From Eubacterium sp. (GTDB lineage: Bacteria > Bacillota > Clostridia > Acetivibrionales > DSM-1351), in assembly GCA_029266335.1 (NCBI GenBank), contig JAQSXC010000005.1, positions 1 to 56,066 of the forward strand: DNA of 56,066 bases. The letters run 5' to 3'. The notes beneath the pieces were generated by a model. It searched no databases. It had not been told where the DNA came from and saw nothing but the letters and a program-made list of their open reading frames with translations. Positions 37,681-46,705 of the stretch are shown here, one piece after another (position 1 is the stretch's first letter; each line of letters starts with the position of its first letter). The translations under genes were made by a program, and so were the position numbers.

Positions 37681-38637
37681 ATGTACAAGCTCTTTTTCGG
37701 AGGCTACAACTATTCTCAAAACTGTCCGGAGTCAAGAGCATTTCTTGAACAGAACGGATTTGAGATAATCGAGAATCCTTTTCAGAGACCCTATACCCAG
37801 GACGAGCTTTTAGAAATAGTAGAGGATTTGGATGCTGTTATAACTGGAATGGACGAATGGAATGAGGAACTTTTCAAAAGAGGCGGAAAAATAAAATCCA
37901 TTGCCAAGTTTGGAATTGGTGTAGATAATATTGATCTGATCAAAGCGAAGGAATACGGAATAAAAGTCAGCAATGCCCCTGCATCAACCAATGCGGTAGC
38001 AGAGCTTGTAATAGGCTATATTATTAATTTGAAGAGGAATATTGTCAGAGGAGACAGGATATGTAAGGCCGGCTGCTGGGACAGAATTGCCGGCAGTGAA
38101 ATATCCGGAAAGAATATCGGTTTGATAGGCTTTGGAAAAATACCAAAACTCATAGCTAAAAAGCTGTATGGCTTCGATGCAAATGTTTTTGCCTTTGATA
38201 AATATCCTGATTATGAATGGGCTGAAAAGTATAATGTTCAAATGACCGGCTTTGATGAATTGCTTGAAAAATGTGATATTTTAAGTCTTCATTTGCCGAA
38301 GATGGAAGAGACAAATCATATAATAAACGCCGGTACAATTTCCAGAATGAAGGATGGAGCGTTCTTTATAAATACCAGTCGTGGTGCGCTGGTGGATGAG
38401 GAAGCGTTATACGAGGCTTTGGCAAACAAAAAGCTCTCAGGCGCAGCCGTAGATGTATTTGAGATCGAGCCTGCCATGCCGGATAATAAACTGTTTACAC
38501 TGGACAATTTCATTTGCACTCCCCATTGGGGCAGTGACACTATCGAGACAATACAAATGGTTGGTGAAATCACCGCCAAAGCCACTGTAGATGTTGTTTG
38601 CAAAGGTAAAGATCCTGAAAATTATGTAAACAAATAA
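37681..38637 (+). CDS. D-2-hydroxyacid dehydrogenase (SerA-like), copy 1
   Basis: 318-residue NAD(P)-dependent dehydrogenase of the phosphoglycerate/glycerate dehydrogenase family. FGIGVDNIDLIKAKEYGIKV and the nucleotide motif GLIGFGKIP (147-155) are clear; the third glycine of GxGxxG is replaced by Pro. Catalytic Arg is in INTSRGALVDEEALY, Glu in VFEIEP and His282 in CTPHWGSDT. The ACT or other regulatory domain of classical SerA is absent. Strong AAGGAGAG before ATG. It follows the aldolase by 42 nt and is related to the last gene of the cluster. It probably reduces or oxidises an aldehyde/keto-acid product such as hydroxypyruvate or glyoxylate-type compounds (inference). Confidence 0.9.
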   Translation: MYKLFFGGYNYSQNCPESRAFLEQNGFEIIENPFQRPYTQDELLEIVEDLDAVITGMDEWNEELFKRGGKIKSIAKFGIGVDNIDLIKAKEYGIKVSNAPASTNAVAELVIGYIINLKRNIVRGDRICKAGCWDRIAGSEISGKNIGLIGFGKIPKLIAKKLYGFDANVFAFDKYPDYEWAEKYNVQMTGFDELLEKCDILSLHLPKMEETNHIINAGTISRMKDGAFFINTSRGALVDEEALYEALANKKLSGAAVDVFEIEPAMPDNKLFTLDNFICTPHWGSDTIETIQMVGEITAKATVDVVCKGKDPENYVNK

Positions 38638-38686
38638 ATTCTTTATCATATAGTTTCATAATTTGGTTTGCAAAGGAGGTATTAAT

Positions 38687-39703
38687 TTGAAGAAGATAAT
38701 AAATACACCTGAAAATTTTGTTAATGAAATGCTCGAAGGTATTTATTCGGCCCATCCGGATATGGTTAAGCCTGTTGCTGAGGATATGAGATGCTTTGTT
38801 TCTGCAAAAAAAATCAAAGGCAAGGTGGGTATTGCCACCGGAGGAGGTTCGGGCCATCTGCCCCTGTTTCTGGGGTATGTGGGAGATGGAATGCTGGATG
38901 GATGTGCTATCGGAGATGTGTTCCAGTCTCCAAGCGCAGAGCAGATACTGGAGGTCACTAAGGCTATAAGCTCGGGAGCAGGTATCCTGTACATTTATGG
39001 CAATTATAACGGAGATATTTTTAACTTTGATATGGCAGCCGATATGGCTGATTTTGAAGAAGGTATAAAAGTTGAAACCGTAGTGGCGGGAGAGGATGTT
39101 GCCTCTGCAGGACCGGCAGCACCAGGGCAGAAGAATACGCGCAGAGGTGTTGCAGGAATATTTTTCGTATATAAATGTGCCGGTGCGGCAGCAGCTGAAA
39201 TGATGAGTCTTGCGGAAGTAAAGCGTATTGCTGAAAAAGCATGTGCAAATGTCAGAACTATGGGTGTGGCGTTATATCCGTGTACAGTTCCGAGGGTCGG
39301 ACATCCAAGCTTTGAACTGGGTGAAGATGAAATGGAAATAGGAATGGGAATACATGGAGAGTCTGGAATCCGTAGAGGGAAACTTCTGCCGGCCGATGAG
39401 ATAGTAGATGAAATGCTTAAGCCTATTATCAGTGATATACCCTACGTAGCCGGGGATGAAGTGGCGGTATTGATTAACGGGCTGGGAGCAACACCGCTTG
39501 AAGAGCAATATATTATGTACAGGCGGGTTTCCACGGTGCTTAAGGAAAAAGGTATTTCGGTCTACAAGGCTTTTGTAGGTGAATATGCTACCTCAATGGA
39601 AATGGCCGGAGCTTCAATAACCTTATTCAAGCTGGATGATGAGCTTAAAAGACTTTTAGCAGCTGCTGCAAATACACCATTTTTTAAACAATTGCAACTG
39701 TAA
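38687..39703 (+). CDS. DhaK-like dihydroxyacetone/triose kinase subunit
   Basis: 338-residue homologue of the substrate-binding K domain of dihydroxyacetone kinase. Signatures: ATGGGSGHLPLFLGYVGDGM, the CAIGDVFQSPSAEQI loop, GNYNGDIFNFDMAADMA, VGHPSFELGEDEMEIG and GMGIHGESG with His223, the residue that covalently binds the substrate carbonyl in the family. TTG start at 38687 with AAAGGAGG (38672-38679) 7 nt upstream. The L subunit follows 52 nt later. No PTS-type DhaM is present, so an ATP-dependent split kinase acting on glyceraldehyde, dihydroxyacetone, erythrulose or a related short sugar is likely. Confidence 0.87.
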   Translation: MKKIINTPENFVNEMLEGIYSAHPDMVKPVAEDMRCFVSAKKIKGKVGIATGGGSGHLPLFLGYVGDGMLDGCAIGDVFQSPSAEQILEVTKAISSGAGILYIYGNYNGDIFNFDMAADMADFEEGIKVETVVAGEDVASAGPAAPGQKNTRRGVAGIFFVYKCAGAAAAEMMSLAEVKRIAEKACANVRTMGVALYPCTVPRVGHPSFELGEDEMEIGMGIHGESGIRRGKLLPADEIVDEMLKPIISDIPYVAGDEVAVLINGLGATPLEEQYIMYRRVSTVLKEKGISVYKAFVGEYATSMEMAGASITLFKLDDELKRLLAAAANTPFFKQLQL

Positions 39704-39755
39704 TAAATAATTTAAATTACTTTTATGGCCGTAATTAAGGCTTTTGGAGACAATT

Positions 39756-40394
39756 ATGATTTTATTCAGTCGGATTAAAGAACTTTTTGGACAATGGAAC
39801 ATAATAATGCTCAGCAATAAGGAATACTTGATCACTATTGACAGTGTTGTCGGAGATGGCGATTTGGGATTGACAATGAGTGACGGCTTTAAAGTAGCAT
39901 ATCTGGCTGTTCGGGATTCTGAAGAAACAGATATCGGCAAGCTGTTTTACAATGCAGGCAAAGCAATGTCCACTGCTGTTCCTTCTACCATGGGGACATT
40001 AATGGCTTCGGGTTTAATGCAGGCAGGAAAAGTTCTGAAAGCAAAAAATGAATTATTACCTGAGGATATAGCACTATTATTTGAAGCTTACATGCAGGGG
40101 GTAGAAAACCGCGGCAAGGCAAAAGCCGGAGAAAAAACGTTTCTTGACGGGCTGGCACCTGCAGTGGATTCTCTGCAGGAGGATTTGAAAAATGGTGTAA
40201 CTTTGTTAGAGGCTGCGCAGAATGCTGTAAAAGCGTCGGAAAGAGGCAGTGAACTGACAAAAACCATGATTGCAGTACATGGCAGGGCAGCAACCCGCGG
40301 AGAGGGTTCGAGGGAATTGCTGGATGCAGGTTCTGTAGTAGCTGTTCTTATAATGAAAGGTTTTCTGGAATTCATAAAGTCTATAGCAAATTAG
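39756..40394 (+). CDS. DhaL-like nucleotide-binding kinase subunit
   Basis: 212-residue all-helical L domain of dihydroxyacetone-type kinases. The nucleotide/Mg site SVVGDGDLGLTMSDGF has the expected aspartates, and STAVPSTMGTLMASGLM plus GRAATRGEGSRELLDAGSV carry the lid and phosphate loops. ATG 39756 has TTGGAG (39744-39749) at 6 nt. It pairs with the DhaK-like gene just upstream; together they form one kinase. A ~210 nt gap containing palindrome CATACATGTGTATG (40461-40474) separates it from the importer genes, so a secondary promoter is possible. Confidence 0.87.
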   Translation: MILFSRIKELFGQWNIIMLSNKEYLITIDSVVGDGDLGLTMSDGFKVAYLAVRDSEETDIGKLFYNAGKAMSTAVPSTMGTLMASGLMQAGKVLKAKNELLPEDIALLFEAYMQGVENRGKAKAGEKTFLDGLAPAVDSLQEDLKNGVTLLEAAQNAVKASERGSELTKTMIAVHGRAATRGEGSRELLDAGSVVAVLIMKGFLEFIKSIAN

Positions 40395-40460
40395 GTTTAG
40401 CCGCTAATCTAAATTATCAGCCCATTGTAATTGATTTTGAAGTATGTAGTCCAAATGTTG

Positions 40461-40474
40461 CATACATGTGTATG
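40461..40474. promoter_or_regulatory. Palindrome before the sugar-binding protein gene
   Basis: CATACATGTGTATG is a 6 bp perfect dyad with a 2 nt centre, 130 nt before the binding-protein start. It resembles the GTATGTATAC-type dyad at 36160 and could be an extra operator of the LacI-type repressor. Confidence 0.3.
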
Positions 40475-40603
40475 TTACATAAAAAAGAAGGCAAAATATC
40501 TTTATAAGTTTCTGAGGCATACGGACAGCTAAAAATAAAAAATATGCTTGCAATATCTTATAAAATATATGCCTTCTCAAAAAATAAGAGGAGGAAATTT
40601 ATT

Positions 40604-41971
40604 ATGAAAACGACAAAAAGACTGGTGTGCCTGGTTATGGTAATGACAATGCTTGTAACGTTATTCGCGGCGTGTGGCAGTGGGAAACCGGCAGCTGATT
40701 CTACAGCGGTAAACTCTTCTACGGCAGCAAACTCTTCTGCGGCAGGAAACAGCAATAGTCCGGCAAAACCTTTTGATGGTACAAAGATTAACTATATTGG
40801 TTTTGGAGCAATGTGGACTAATGAGATCGTAGCCAGTCTGGACAAGTTTAAAGAAGAAACAGGAATTACGGTAAACTTCCAACAGCTTGCAAATGACCAG
40901 TTGAGTAATAAAATTGCAGTTAGTTCAGCTGCAGGCGGAAGCGATCTTGACGTTATAGCTTTCAGACCTCTACAGGAAACACTGTTGTTCACAAACAACG
41001 GTTGGGTAGAGCCTTTGGATGGTTATATTTCTAAATCTCCCGAATTTGACGTTAATGACTTTTTTACATCAGGTAAGGATATATGTGCTGTCGATGGCAA
41101 GATGTATGGTATCCCGCTGATGACCGAGAGAGAAATAGTGTATTACAATAAAGAAATGTTTGCTCAAGCCGGTATAACAAGTGTTCCCAAGACAATGGAC
41201 GAACTGCTGGAGGCAGCAAAGAAATTGAATAATCCCGATAAGGGTATTGCCGGTATAGCAATAAGAGGCAAGGGATCAGACGCAGTAACTCAATTTTCAG
41301 GCTTCCTGCGTGCCTTCGGCGGAGACTTTATTGTTGACGGCAAGGCAGCAATAAATACTCCTGAAGCAATTAAGGCATTCCAGTTCTATGGTGATCTGCT
41401 GAAAAATTATGGTCCTGCAGGTGTGGCCAATATGGGTTGGACCGAAACACAATCATTGTTTACACAGGGCAAAGCAGCAATGAGAATTGATGCAGACAGT
41501 CAGTATGGATTTGCATTGGATTCAAAAAGTTCTCTTATCTCTGATAAGGTGGGATATTTCGTATTACCCGCAGGACCTGCAGGTGCAAAACCTTTTAATA
41601 TCGTTGCATGGGCATTGGGTATCAGCAGTGGATCGAAAAACAAGGATGCTTCATGGGAATTCATAAAGTGGTCATTGGGTAAGGAAATGGATGTCAAGAC
41701 GGCTCTTGCCGGAAATCCAAGCACACGTAATTCAACATGGACAAATAAAGAAGCAAGTAAAAACTTTCCTGCTGAACTGGTTGAAGTTATAAATCAAACC
41801 AACCCGATCGGTGTTGGTACCGACAGACCGTTTATGATAAATGTAGGAGAGGCAAGAACGATAATTGGAACAGTTATAACTGGTGCCATATTAGGTAAGG
41901 ATGTCACGGAATTTGCCAACAAGGCAAATGAGGATTTCCAGAAATTACTTGACAAGGAAGTAAAAAAATAA
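40604..41971 (+). CDS. Sugar ABC transporter substrate-binding lipoprotein
   Basis: 455-residue family-1 extracellular binding protein, anchored as a lipoprotein at Cys24 (LFAACGSG) after a classical signal sequence. A Ser/Ala/Asn-rich linker (~28-60) precedes the mature fold: INYIGFGAMWTNEIVASLDK, GSDLDVIAFRPLQETL, YGIPLMTEREIVYYNKEMFA and AAMRIDADSQYGF near the hinge. ATG 40604 is chosen for the GGAGG site 8 nt upstream; the open codons further 5' have no such site. Two permease genes follow. A hairpin after it (42011-42053) probably raises its level over the permeases. The sugar is not visible; the cluster points to a mono- or oligosaccharide degraded by an oxidative route. The ATPase of this importer is not in the cluster. 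Confidence 0.92.
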   Translation: MKTTKRLVCLVMVMTMLVTLFAACGSGKPAADSTAVNSSTAANSSAAGNSNSPAKPFDGTKINYIGFGAMWTNEIVASLDKFKEETGITVNFQQLANDQLSNKIAVSSAAGGSDLDVIAFRPLQETLLFTNNGWVEPLDGYISKSPEFDVNDFFTSGKDICAVDGKMYGIPLMTEREIVYYNKEMFAQAGITSVPKTMDELLEAAKKLNNPDKGIAGIAIRGKGSDAVTQFSGFLRAFGGDFIVDGKAAINTPEAIKAFQFYGDLLKNYGPAGVANMGWTETQSLFTQGKAAMRIDADSQYGFALDSKSSLISDKVGYFVLPAGPAGAKPFNIVAWALGISSGSKNKDASWEFIKWSLGKEMDVKTALAGNPSTRNSTWTNKEASKNFPAELVEVINQTNPIGVGTDRPFMINVGEARTIIGTVITGAILGKDVTEFANKANEDFQKLLDKEVKK

Positions 41972-42010
41972 TTTGCAGCTTTTATTTTAAGGAATGCTTT
42001 AATAAATGAA

Positions 42011-42053
42011 TTGGGGTAGTAACTGCAAGTAATATTATCAGCTGCTACCCCAA
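42011..42053 (+). terminator. Intra-operon hairpin after the binding protein
   Basis: TTGGGGTAG (42011-42019) pairs with CTACCCCAA (42045-42053), 9 bp, followed by AATTTC. It lies between the binding-protein and permease genes and is likely a partial terminator or mRNA stabiliser, as seen in many sugar ABC operons. Confidence 0.55.
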
Positions 42054-42079
42054 AATTTCAATGACAGGAGGGTGATATA

Positions 42080-42961
42080 ATGATTTTAAAATGGGTTGAT
42101 AAAAATCTTAAATACATTTTTACGCTGCCGACAATAATATTTGTTTTAGCTATGATACTTTTTCCGCTGGGATATACTCTGGTCCTGAGTTTTTTTGAAT
42201 GGGGCATGTCTAATAGTGTACCTATGAAGTTTATTGGTCTGGAAAATTACACAAGTTTATTTACTGATGACAGATTTCTACCAGCAGTTGGAAGAACCTT
42301 CTATTTCTCGGCTATAGCTCTGTTTTTTGAAGTGGTATTGGGAGTTTCCGTAGCTTTGTTTCTGAACAGGGAAATGGTTGGAAAAAATATAGTGAAAACT
42401 GCCTTTCTGCTGCCAATGGTGGCCACTCCTGTTGCTGTAGGCCTTGTATGGACTCTTATTTACGAACCTACGATAGGAATTGCCAATGTTATAGTGAAAG
42501 CTGTAGGACTAAAACCGCTTGTTTGGCTTGGGTCACCCGATACAGCACTGGCGTCGCTAATGTTGGTGGATGTATGGCAGTGGACGCCAATGGTAATGCT
42601 GGTGGTACTGGCGGGGATATCTTCGCTGTCAACGGAACCTTTTGAATCGGCTATGGTTGATGGAGCAACCAAGTGGCAAACCTTATGGAAGGTTACACTT
42701 CCGCTGTTAAGGCCAACTATTTTTACGGCTATACTCCTAAGACTGATAGATGTTCTGAAAACTTTTGATATCATATATGCAACAACACAAGGCGGACCGG
42801 GTTTCGCAACTGAAACAATGAATATTTTGTCCTTCAGGCTTGCATTTGAATATTTTCAATTTGGTAAGGCTTCTGCGACTCTTGTAGTATTCTTTATAAT
42901 TGTATTATCTATTGCTGCCATTTTTATTAAGGTGAAAAATAAAGTGGAGGTGGATTACTGA
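42080..42961 (+). CDS. Sugar ABC transporter permease (MalF/UgpA type)
   Basis: 293-residue membrane permease with six predicted segments (for example FTLPTIIFVLAMILFPLGYT near 15-35, a pair at 73-95 and 108-130, and the last at 265-285). The EAA loop is FESAMVDGATKWQTLWKVTLPLL, typical of carbohydrate transporters, and TTQGGPGFATETM is characteristic of this subfamily. GGAGG before ATG. Stop overlaps the next start by one base (TGATG), so the two permeases are coupled. Confidence 0.93.
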   Translation: MILKWVDKNLKYIFTLPTIIFVLAMILFPLGYTLVLSFFEWGMSNSVPMKFIGLENYTSLFTDDRFLPAVGRTFYFSAIALFFEVVLGVSVALFLNREMVGKNIVKTAFLLPMVATPVAVGLVWTLIYEPTIGIANVIVKAVGLKPLVWLGSPDTALASLMLVDVWQWTPMVMLVVLAGISSLSTEPFESAMVDGATKWQTLWKVTLPLLRPTIFTAILLRLIDVLKTFDIIYATTQGGPGFATETMNILSFRLAFEYFQFGKASATLVVFFIIVLSIAAIFIKVKNKVEVDY

Positions 42962-43791
42962 TGGATAAAACAGCTAAATCCAATAAGCTAACCGGCAATA
43001 TTGTTTTTTATTTGCTTTTGGTTATAATACTGATTTGCGCCACTTTTCCGTTTATATGGATGGTTCTGGCATCTTTTAAAAGCATGGTGGATTTACTTAA
43101 TGTTGATAAGATGTTTATATTTAAGCCAACATTACAGCCGTATTTTGATGTGTTCTCCAAATATGATTTTTTAAGGCCTATTTTTAACAGCTTGCTGGTA
43201 GGTGTTGTATCTACCGTATTGTCATTAATATTCGGATTACCCACCTCATATTCAATTGCAAGAGAGAAACAGACTCTCTTCTCAGGAATTATACTGATTA
43301 TCAGAATCATACCTGCAATCTCATTCCTGGTACCATGGTATATTATTTTCAACAAGATGCATTTAACAGGAACATATACGGCACTGATACTTGCACACTT
43401 ATTGGTGTCATTGCCTCTGATTATATGGATAATGATTCCTTATTATGAGCAGCTGCCAAAGGAACTGGAGCAGGCTGCATGGGTTGACGGATGTTCAAGA
43501 GTCGGGACATTTTTCAAAATAATGCTTCCGCTTTCCACACCGGGTATATTGACATCGTCAATACTGGCATTTATTTTCTCGTGGAATAACTTCATTTTTG
43601 CATTGGTTCTTGGAACAAATGATACTAAAACACTGCCCACCGCAGTATTTAACTTTGTATCATATACGGAAATAAACTGGTCAAGCTTGATGGCAGCAGC
43701 AGTATTGATCACTCTTCCTATTTTGATAATTTCTCTGGCTTTGCAGAGGTATGTCATCGCCGGATTAACAGCAGGAGCAGTTAAAGGCTAA
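42961..43791 (+). CDS. Sugar ABC transporter permease (MalG/UgpE type)
   Basis: 276-residue second permease. FYLLLVIILICATFPFIWMV is the first membrane segment; later segments include NSLLVGVVSTVLSLIFGLPT and a final one at ~245-265. EAA loop: EQAAWVDGCSRVGTFFKIMLP. Overlaps the preceding gene by one base and uses the GGAGG inside it. An ATPase is missing from the cluster; a shared MsmX-type ATPase encoded elsewhere probably energises it. Confidence 0.93.
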   Translation: MDKTAKSNKLTGNIVFYLLLVIILICATFPFIWMVLASFKSMVDLLNVDKMFIFKPTLQPYFDVFSKYDFLRPIFNSLLVGVVSTVLSLIFGLPTSYSIAREKQTLFSGIILIIRIIPAISFLVPWYIIFNKMHLTGTYTALILAHLLVSLPLIIWIMIPYYEQLPKELEQAAWVDGCSRVGTFFKIMLPLSTPGILTSSILAFIFSWNNFIFALVLGTNDTKTLPTAVFNFVSYTEINWSSLMAAAVLITLPILIISLALQRYVIAGLTAGAVKG

Positions 43792-43846
43792 ACACTTGAC
43801 AGACGTTGAAAAAATTTGAAGAAAATTTTTGATACCGGAGGGAAAT

Positions 43847-44875
43847 ATGAAAGCAGCAGTATTTATGGAACCGTACAAGTTTGACATAGTCCAAATGGAA
43901 AAACCTGTCCCGCAAAAGGGGGAAGTGCTGGTAAAGATAATGGCCGCAGGCATCTGTGGTTCCGACATGGGCCCGTTTGCTGGAAAGGATATTGACAGAC
44001 GCCGGCCTGGAATTGTTATGGGCCACGAGGCTGCGGGAATAGTTGAGATGCCGGGAGAAAAGGTTACCGGATGGAAGACGGGCGACAGGGTGGCAATTAA
44101 TCCTCAAATTTATTGTAATGACTGTATATATTGCAGAACAGGAGCTTACAATCTATGCAGCAATATGCTGCTTATAGGATCTTCTAAAAGGAAGTTTTTG
44201 CACGGGGCTATGTGTGAATATATATGCATTTCTGAAAAGCAGTTGCTAAGACTTCCTGATAATGTCAGTTACGAGGAAGGCGCTTTGCTGGATCCGGTTG
44301 GCAATGCCATAAGGGTTACACGCAAAGGCCGTATTGAGATAGGTGCTAATGTGGTTGTCCTTGGCTGTGGTACAATAGGACTTTTAATTTTACAGACAGC
44401 GGGCATAGCAGGGGCCGGTAATGTTATAGCAGTCAGCCGTTCGGGTAAAAAGAGTGTTCTGGCATTGGCTGCAGGCGCCAGTCATTTTGTTGATTCAAGT
44501 AATAAGGAAAAAGCATTGGATGAGATAAATGAATACACGCACGGTAAAGGCGCTGATGTTGTAATAGATGCTGCCGGCTTTGACGATACTTATGATTTTG
44601 CAGTGAGCTGCAGCAAAAAAGGCGGAAGGATTGTAGCCCTTGGGTATAATGGTACTCATTTGAATTTCCCGTTGACAAATCTGATTTTTAAAGAGATTCA
44701 ATTGATTGGTTCAACGGGTTTTGCAGAAGAAAGTTCCCTGGCGCTTGAATATTTATCAAAAGGAAGAATAAGATTGGATAAAATTATTACTAATAGATTT
44801 CCTTTGGAAAAAACTCAAAATGCCTTTGAGGCTGTTTACGGCGGTGATGAAATTAAGGTTATCATTAAGCCATAA
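43847..44875 (+). CDS. Zinc-dependent medium-chain alcohol/polyol dehydrogenase
   Basis: 342-residue MDR-family oxidoreductase. Catalytic zinc ligands lie in GICGSDMGPF and GHEAAG; the structural zinc tetracysteine is in CNDCIYCRTGAYNLC; the Rossmann motif is VVLGCGTIGLLILQTAG. Closest in style to sorbitol / threonine dehydrogenases. ATG 43847 has GGAGGG at 5 nt upstream. In this cluster it likely oxidises the imported sugar or a polyol, giving a lactone/acid or ketose, before the dehydratase. It lies between the importer and the dehydratase genes. Confidence 0.9.
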   Translation: MKAAVFMEPYKFDIVQMEKPVPQKGEVLVKIMAAGICGSDMGPFAGKDIDRRRPGIVMGHEAAGIVEMPGEKVTGWKTGDRVAINPQIYCNDCIYCRTGAYNLCSNMLLIGSSKRKFLHGAMCEYICISEKQLLRLPDNVSYEEGALLDPVGNAIRVTRKGRIEIGANVVVLGCGTIGLLILQTAGIAGAGNVIAVSRSGKKSVLALAAGASHFVDSSNKEKALDEINEYTHGKGADVVIDAAGFDDTYDFAVSCSKKGGRIVALGYNGTHLNFPLTNLIFKEIQLIGSTGFAEESSLALEYLSKGRIRLDKIITNRFPLEKTQNAFEAVYGGDEIKVIIKP

Positions 44876-44916
44876 ATAGTGTATTTTGTTTAGATAAAAT
44901 TGAAAAAGAGGTAGTT

Positions 44917-46596
44917 ATGGAAAATAATTTTAAACTACGCAGCAGGGAAGTTCTGAACCGCCCATTGTGGTCACATATCAGGGCTCTTTATAAAGCGATG
45001 GGATATAGTGATTATGATCTTAAAAATCCTCTGATCGGAATTGCAAATTCATGGAACCGTGCCACTCCGGGGCACTACAATCTGAACACTGTTTCGGAAT
45101 ATGTCAAACAGGGCATCCTTCAGTCGGGCGGAACACCGGTTGAGTTTGGAATTATAGGCCCCTGTGACGGAATGGGAGTCGGAAATGACGGCATGCATTA
45201 TTGTCTGCCTGCAAGAGATATCATTGCAAATGAAATTGAAATAATGGTTCAGGTAAACCGGCTTGATGCGGTTGTACTGCTGGGCTCCTGTGACAAAATT
45301 GTCCCGGGTCTGCTGATGGCAGCGGCGCGTCTGGACATACCCGCAATTATTGTTTTAGGAGGACCGTCACTGGGCGGTATGGAGTTTGACGGCAGGTCTG
45401 CAGATAATTCCAGCATATCGGAGGCGCTGGGAATGCTGCAGAAAAATTTAATAACTCAGGAGATGTTTGACAGGCTTGAGGATAATTCCATGCAGACCTG
45501 TGGCTCATGTTCGTTTCTGGGGACGGCAAATACTATGGGGGCTTTTACAGAAGCTATCGGTATGTGTCTTCCCGGAACATCATCCATTCCGGCCGTATTT
45601 TCAGAGAGACTCAGGGCGGCCCAGGAATCCGGACGGACAATTGTAAGGATGGTTAACGAAAATATCACCGCAAGGAAAATAATCAACCGGAAGGGTTTAA
45701 AAAATGCAATAAGACTTGGAATGGCCATAGGCGGATCTACAAATCTTGCACTGCATATTCCGGCAATAGCCTATGAAGCGGATTGTGATATATCCATGGA
45801 CACAATTGATGAAATATCAAGAACAACACCCCACCTGGCTAAAATATATCCGTCTGGACCTAAAAATGTGCCGGATTTCTATAATTCCGGAGGTGTTCCC
45901 GCAGTAATGAAACATTTGGCACCATTAATTGAGACCGATGCACTGACTTGTACCGGCAGTACCTGGGGGGAGATTCTGGATAATGTTCCTGAAATAGAAA
46001 ACGATATCATACATTCCATGTCCAATCCGTGGCATCCGTGGGGAAGTCTTGCGGTTTTAAAAGGAAATCTGGCCCCGGCAGGTGCAGTAACAAAGCCTAC
46101 GGCTATTCACAAAAGCATGCAGGTCTTTAAAGGAAAGGCCATATGTTTTAACTCTGAAGAAGAGGCAACAGAGGCTATATTAAACAAGAAGATCCTGCCG
46201 GGTATGGTTGTGGTTATACGGTATGAAGGCCCAAAGGGCGGGCCTGGTATGCGTGAAATGGTAAGAGTGATGAAAATGCTATATGGTCAAAATCTGGCAC
46301 TGTCAACTGCGGTTATAACGGATGGACGCTTTTCGGGGACAAACAACGGATGCTTCGTCGGACATATATCTCCTGAAGCCTATGAAGGTGGGCCTATAGC
46401 AGCCGTATCTGACGGAGATACCATTTATATTGACGTACCAAATGGAAATATAATGCTGGAAGTACCTCAAGAGGAGCTTGAACGCCGGTTATCCGCTATA
46501 AAAAAACCTGATAGAAAAATTCCGGCAGGATATCTGAATGTTTATGCAAGACTTGCGGAATCTGCCGATAAGGGCGCTATTATTAAAAACAGGTAA
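44917..46596 (+). CDS. IlvD/Edd-family sugar-acid dehydratase
   Basis: 559-residue Fe-S dehydratase. The family motifs are ANSWNRATPGHYNL (~43-56), GPCDGMG (Cys83), LGSCDKIVPG (Cys125) and TCGSCSFLGTANTMG (Cys195, Cys198), then GGSTNLALHIPAIA and SDGDTIYIDVPNG-type end motifs. Cys125 and Cys195 match conserved cluster ligands. It could be dihydroxy-acid dehydratase by sequence, but no ilv gene is near and it sits in a sugar cluster, so dehydration of an aldonic acid to a 2-keto-3-deoxy acid is favoured (inference). GAGG before ATG. Two hairpins follow (46608-46648 and 46652-46672) without T-runs. Confidence 0.88.
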   Translation: MENNFKLRSREVLNRPLWSHIRALYKAMGYSDYDLKNPLIGIANSWNRATPGHYNLNTVSEYVKQGILQSGGTPVEFGIIGPCDGMGVGNDGMHYCLPARDIIANEIEIMVQVNRLDAVVLLGSCDKIVPGLLMAAARLDIPAIIVLGGPSLGGMEFDGRSADNSSISEALGMLQKNLITQEMFDRLEDNSMQTCGSCSFLGTANTMGAFTEAIGMCLPGTSSIPAVFSERLRAAQESGRTIVRMVNENITARKIINRKGLKNAIRLGMAIGGSTNLALHIPAIAYEADCDISMDTIDEISRTTPHLAKIYPSGPKNVPDFYNSGGVPAVMKHLAPLIETDALTCTGSTWGEILDNVPEIENDIIHSMSNPWHPWGSLAVLKGNLAPAGAVTKPTAIHKSMQVFKGKAICFNSEEEATEAILNKKILPGMVVVIRYEGPKGGPGMREMVRVMKMLYGQNLALSTAVITDGRFSGTNNGCFVGHISPEAYEGGPIAAVSDGDTIYIDVPNGNIMLEVPQEELERRLSAIKKPDRKIPAGYLNVYARLAESADKGAIIKNR

Positions 46597-46607
46597 TAAC
46601 CTGAAAA

Positions 46608-46672
46608 ATGCGAAGTTTGCTATTGTGCTTACATGGTATCCTTCGCATATCAAATAAGCCGGGGGCTTATTT
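46608..46672 (+). promoter_or_regulatory. Two hairpins between dehydratase and dehydrogenase genes
   Basis: ATGCGAAG (46608-46615) with CTTCGCAT (46641-46648), and AAATAAGCC (46652-46660) with GGCTTATTT (46664-46672). No T-run follows. They may tune expression of the last gene. Confidence 0.45.
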
Positions 46673-46705
46673 GCAGGTATGGCAATCAACATGGAGGCTG
46701 ATATT

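Noticed and set aside
44917..46596. Calling the dehydratase ilvD
   Set aside because: Family similarity alone cannot separate dihydroxy-acid dehydratase from aldonate dehydratases, and the gene sits in a sugar cluster with no ilv or leu genes.
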